This document shows positions 50,306 to 53,029 of a DNA stretch of 53,029 bases, piece by piece (position 1 is the first letter of the stretch; every line of letters starts with the position of its first letter). The notes beneath the pieces were generated by a model. The model had not been told where the DNA came from and searched no databases. It saw only the letters and a program-made list of their open reading frames with translations. A program made the position numbers and the translations under genes. Origin of the DNA: Bacteroidota bacterium (GTDB taxonomy: Bacteria > Bacteroidota > Rhodothermia > Balneolales > Balneolaceae); assembly GCA_027621355.1 (NCBI GenBank), contig JAQCBZ010000010.1, positions 1 to 53,029 on the forward strand, written 5' to 3'.

Positions 50306-53029
50306 ATGAGAGTCTATACAAACCTGGGGGTTCTTTGCATACTTTTTGCTACAGCCGTCTGCGCACACGCACAAACGCCCGTATTGTCTCGTCAAGTCCA
50401 TTCATTCGATGTCCTCGTTTTTTCCAAGACTGCAGGGTATCGTCATGCATCCATTGAAGAAGGGATTGAGGCGATTCGACAACTTGGACTAGACAATGGA
50501 TTTAATGTCGATGCAACCGAGGACGCATCTGCATTTACGGCTGAAAACCTTCAGAATTATGCAGCGGTAATATTTCTGAGTACAACTGGAGACGTACTAA
50601 ACCTTGAACAACAATCTGCTTTTGAAGCCTATATCCAGCAAGGTGGTGGATTTGTAGGAATTCACGCAGCTTCCGATACAGAATATAGTTGGCCTTGGTA
50701 CGGGGAGTTGGTAGGGGCATATTTTGACAGCCATCCCGAAATTCAGCAAGCAACGATAGAAGTGGCTGATCGTGTGCATCCATCTACTTCTCACTTACCA
50801 GAGTATTGGATTCGTACAGATGAGTGGTACAATTATAATGAAAACCCCAGGGGTGATGTTCATGTATTAGCTACACTTGACGAATCAACGTATTCTGGCG
50901 GCTCCATGGGGCACGATCACCCTATTGCTTGGATGCATGAATTTGAAGGGGGACGATCATGGTATACAGGTGGTGGTCATACCGAAGAGTCTTTTAGTGA
51001 ACCTGATTTCTTGCAGCACGTTCTTGGCGGCATTTTTTATGCGTCTGGAGATGTAAAAGGAGAGTTTGACGCAACGAGTGAACAGCAATATCAAGTTACT
51101 GTCATTAAGGAGAATCCAGCCTACCCTATGGCCTTGGCTGTACTCCCCTCCTACAATGTATTATACATCGAGCGGCAAGGTAAGATGCATCTTTGGAATT
51201 CCTCGACTGGTCTTATCTCCACTGCAGCCGAATTTGATGTCGATAGTGGACGTGAAGATGGGTTATTAGGTATTGTATTGGATCCGAATTTTGAGATCAA
51301 CTCCTATATCTATGTTTTCTATTCGCCTCGAACGGTAGAGGAGCAAAGAGTCTCTAGATTTACTTTTGATGGTATTCGTCTAGACATGGACTCAGAAAAT
51401 ATCCTTCTTCAGATTCCTGTTCAGCGATCGCAATGTTGCCACTCAGGCGGTGACCTTGAGTTTGGTCCCAATGGTGACCTATACATCACTACAGGGGATA
51501 ATGTGAATCCCTTTGAATCTGATGGATTTTCCCCCATTGACGAGCGCCCTGGTAGAGAGTATTACGATGCTCAGGGTACGTCAGGAAACACCATGGATTT
51601 GCGGGGGAAAATTCTACGTATTCGACCCGAAGAAGATGGCACCTACTCTATACCTGAGGGAAATCTATTTACTAATTCGGACGAAGGGCTTCCTGAAGTT
51701 TATGTAATGGGTACTCGAAATCCTTTCCGAATGGCAGTGGACAAACGGAATGGTGAGCTTTACTGGGGAGATGTGGGACCCGATGCTGGAGGCGATAATG
51801 TGGCTAGAGGACCCAAAGGTTACGATGAATTTAATCGGACGACTCAGGCTGGTAATTTTGGTTGGCCTATGTGCATAGCCGAAAATCTTCCATACCGACA
51901 ATATGATTTTGCAACGGGCACGACAGGAGCCGCATTTAATTGCGATTCACCTGTAAACTCATCACCTAATAACACAGGTGCTGACTCTCTTCCACCTGCT
52001 ATTCCAGCATGGATAGCCTATACCTATGGGGTGACAGAAAAATGGCCGCAACTGGGTGCTGGACAGAGAACTGCAATCGCTGGGGATATCTTTTACTATG
52101 ATGATACCTTAGAAGAGACTGGAAGTCTTCCAGAATATTTTGATGGGTCACTTTTTATTCTAGAATGGACACGTAATTGGATCAAAGAGGTTCGCTTCAA
52201 TGAAGATGGAGAGCTTTTACAGATTAATTCATTCCTAGAGGATCTAACTCTTAATCGACCCATTGACATGCAAATTGGCCCTGATGGAGCAATTTATATC
52301 ATAGAATGGGGTACAGGGTTTTTTGAGGAAAACGCTGATGATCGAATTATTAAAATTGAGTTTGCTCAAAATCTAGCGAATCGCGTGCCCACCGCTCGCG
52401 CTACAGCCGATATCCAAAGTGGAAACGCTCCGTTGAACGTAACGTTTAGTGGCGAGACTTCCTCTGATCCTGACGTTGGAGATGTATTACGATATTCATG
52501 GGATCTCGATGGAGATGAGGTTGAAGATGCAAATACTGCGACCGTGCAATATACCTATACAACAAATGGTGTCTACCCTGTCACACTTAAAGTCACAGAC
52601 CAAGATGGTGCCATTTCAGTAGATCAGATAGAAATTGTAGTTGGGAATACTACTCCTGAGGTAACGATTCTAGAGCCTGTCAATGGTGGTTTTTATGAAG
52701 ATTTCGATGAAATTGAATACAACGTGGATGTAAAGGATGCCGAACAAGGTAGTATTGGCAATGGGATAGATTGTCAAGATGTCGTGGTAGAACCCTCCAT
52801 AGGACATGATGACCACGCTCACGGAACAGGGCCACGTAATGGTTGTAGAGGCATCTTTACCACAGAAACACATGGAGAAGGTCCAGATAACGTTTTTTAT
52901 GTGTTGGCAGCCACATATGATGATGATGGAGCGGGAGTAGGCGCCTCGCTGCGTGGGAGTGATGGCATCGTGCTGAATATGAAGCGAAAACAAGCCCAAC
53001 ATGCTGTTGAATTGATTGATTTGCAAACT
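50306..53029 (+). CDS. ThuA-sugar dehydrogenase-PKD secreted protein (3' end outside window)
   Basis: 908 codons without a stop, running off the end. Signal peptide (cleavage near AHA-Q). Then a ThuA-like glutamine-amidotransferase-fold domain (about 30-255: DVLVFSKTAGYRHASIEEGI, GGGFVGIHAASDTEY) implicated in disaccharide use, a PQQ-dependent sugar dehydrogenase-type beta-propeller (about 260-690: CCHSGGDLEFGPNGDLYIT, VMGTRNPFRMAVD, GNFGWPMC), and a PKD domain (about 692-778: VTFSGETSSDPD, YSWDLDGD). The following stretch with DDHAHG and cysteines is unassigned. It probably oxidises sugars released nearby. Co-directional with the GH5 gene. Confidence 0.88.
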   Translation, partial: MRVYTNLGVLCILFATAVCAHAQTPVLSRQVHSFDVLVFSKTAGYRHASIEEGIEAIRQLGLDNGFNVDATEDASAFTAENLQNYAAVIFLSTTGDVLNLEQQSAFEAYIQQGGGFVGIHAASDTEYSWPWYGELVGAYFDSHPEIQQATIEVADRVHPSTSHLPEYWIRTDEWYNYNENPRGDVHVLATLDESTYSGGSMGHDHPIAWMHEFEGGRSWYTGGGHTEESFSEPDFLQHVLGGIFYASGDVKGEFDATSEQQYQVTVIKENPAYPMALAVLPSYNVLYIERQGKMHLWNSSTGLISTAAEFDVDSGREDGLLGIVLDPNFEINSYIYVFYSPRTVEEQRVSRFTFDGIRLDMDSENILLQIPVQRSQCCHSGGDLEFGPNGDLYITTGDNVNPFESDGFSPIDERPGREYYDAQGTSGNTMDLRGKILRIRPEEDGTYSIPEGNLFTNSDEGLPEVYVMGTRNPFRMAVDKRNGELYWGDVGPDAGGDNVARGPKGYDEFNRTTQAGNFGWPMCIAENLPYRQYDFATGTTGAAFNCDSPVNSSPNNTGADSLPPAIPAWIAYTYGVTEKWPQLGAGQRTAIAGDIFYYDDTLEETGSLPEYFDGSLFILEWTRNWIKEVRFNEDGELLQINSFLEDLTLNRPIDMQIGPDGAIYIIEWGTGFFEENADDRIIKIEFAQNLANRVPTARATADIQSGNAPLNVTFSGETSSDPDVGDVLRYSWDLDGDEVEDANTATVQYTYTTNGVYPVTLKVTDQDGAISVDQIEIVVGNTTPEVTILEPVNGGFYEDFDEIEYNVDVKDAEQGSIGNGIDCQDVVVEPSIGHDDHAHGTGPRNGCRGIFTTETHGEGPDNVFYVLAATYDDDGAGVGASLRGSDGIVLNMKRKQAQHAVELIDLQT

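Noticed and set aside
1-53029. CRISPR array, prophage or complete insertion sequence
   Set aside because: No regularly spaced repeats, cas genes, phage structural genes or transposases were found on either strand.

Overview
The window looks like a chromosomal segment of a marine Rhodothermota/Balneolota-type bacterium (Bacteroidota-related). The grounds are type-A C-terminal sorting domains of the type IX secretion system, a PorV/PorQ-family protein, a TonB-dependent receptor with an N-terminal carboxypeptidase-regulatory-like domain, mostly weak Shine-Dalgarno sequences, and a pterin-carbinolamine dehydratase gene sitting between nuoM and nuoN. I recall that last arrangement from the complex I operon of Rhodothermus marinus. 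The assignment is inference; no 16S rRNA gene is present.

Positions 1-23.7 kb are housekeeping and bioenergetic. On the minus strand lie rpsF-rpsR-rplI-dsbD behind a structured leader, then the late complex I genes read as uppP-nuoJ-nuoK (18.7-17.0 kb) and nuoL-nuoM-pcd-nuoN (8.8-3.3 kb). Between nuoK and nuoL, on the opposite strand, is a tightly overlapping eleven-gene Mrp-type cation/proton antiporter operon (9.0-16.95 kb). Its order (E, F, G, MbhD-like, MbhE-like, B, C, D, second D-like, small membrane protein, third D-like) is that of the antiporter half of archaeal Mbh hydrogenases, and there is no full-length MrpA. So the membrane arm of complex I and its evolutionary relative, a multisubunit antiporter, share one locus. 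A MoxR ATPase, an 85-residue orphan, cmk-rpsA (S1 with long charged tails at both ends), rpsT-gpmI and clpC follow up to 28.2 kb.

Positions 28.2-34.7 kb are accessory: three NTF2-fold genes (two lipoproteins and one gene carrying an in-frame nonsense codon), a tRNA-Pro(UGG), an outer-membrane barrel, a Gfo/Idh/MocA oxidoreductase behind a perfect 10-bp inverted repeat, a DUF2892 membrane protein, a DUF6090-like protein, a secreted unknown and a DinB-fold protein. Three 16-bp dyads of CRP type (TGTRA-N6-TNACA) lie upstream of genes here, suggesting a small local regulon.

Positions 34.8-53.0 kb are cell-surface functions: a membrane-anchored SGNH hydrolase with TPR segments, then a minus-strand operon of a CBM-rich type IX cargo protein, a TonB-dependent receptor, a 1144-residue secreted protein with an Fn3-like segment, a PorV/PorQ-family barrel and a lipoprotein parvulin isomerase. 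Divergent from it are a GH5-CBM6 lipoprotein (motifs suggest beta-1,3-glucan, not proven) and a ThuA-sugar dehydrogenase-PKD protein that runs off the window. Together they resemble a polysaccharide-utilisation locus without SusD, in which the PorV-like protein and secreted cargo may do the surface work.
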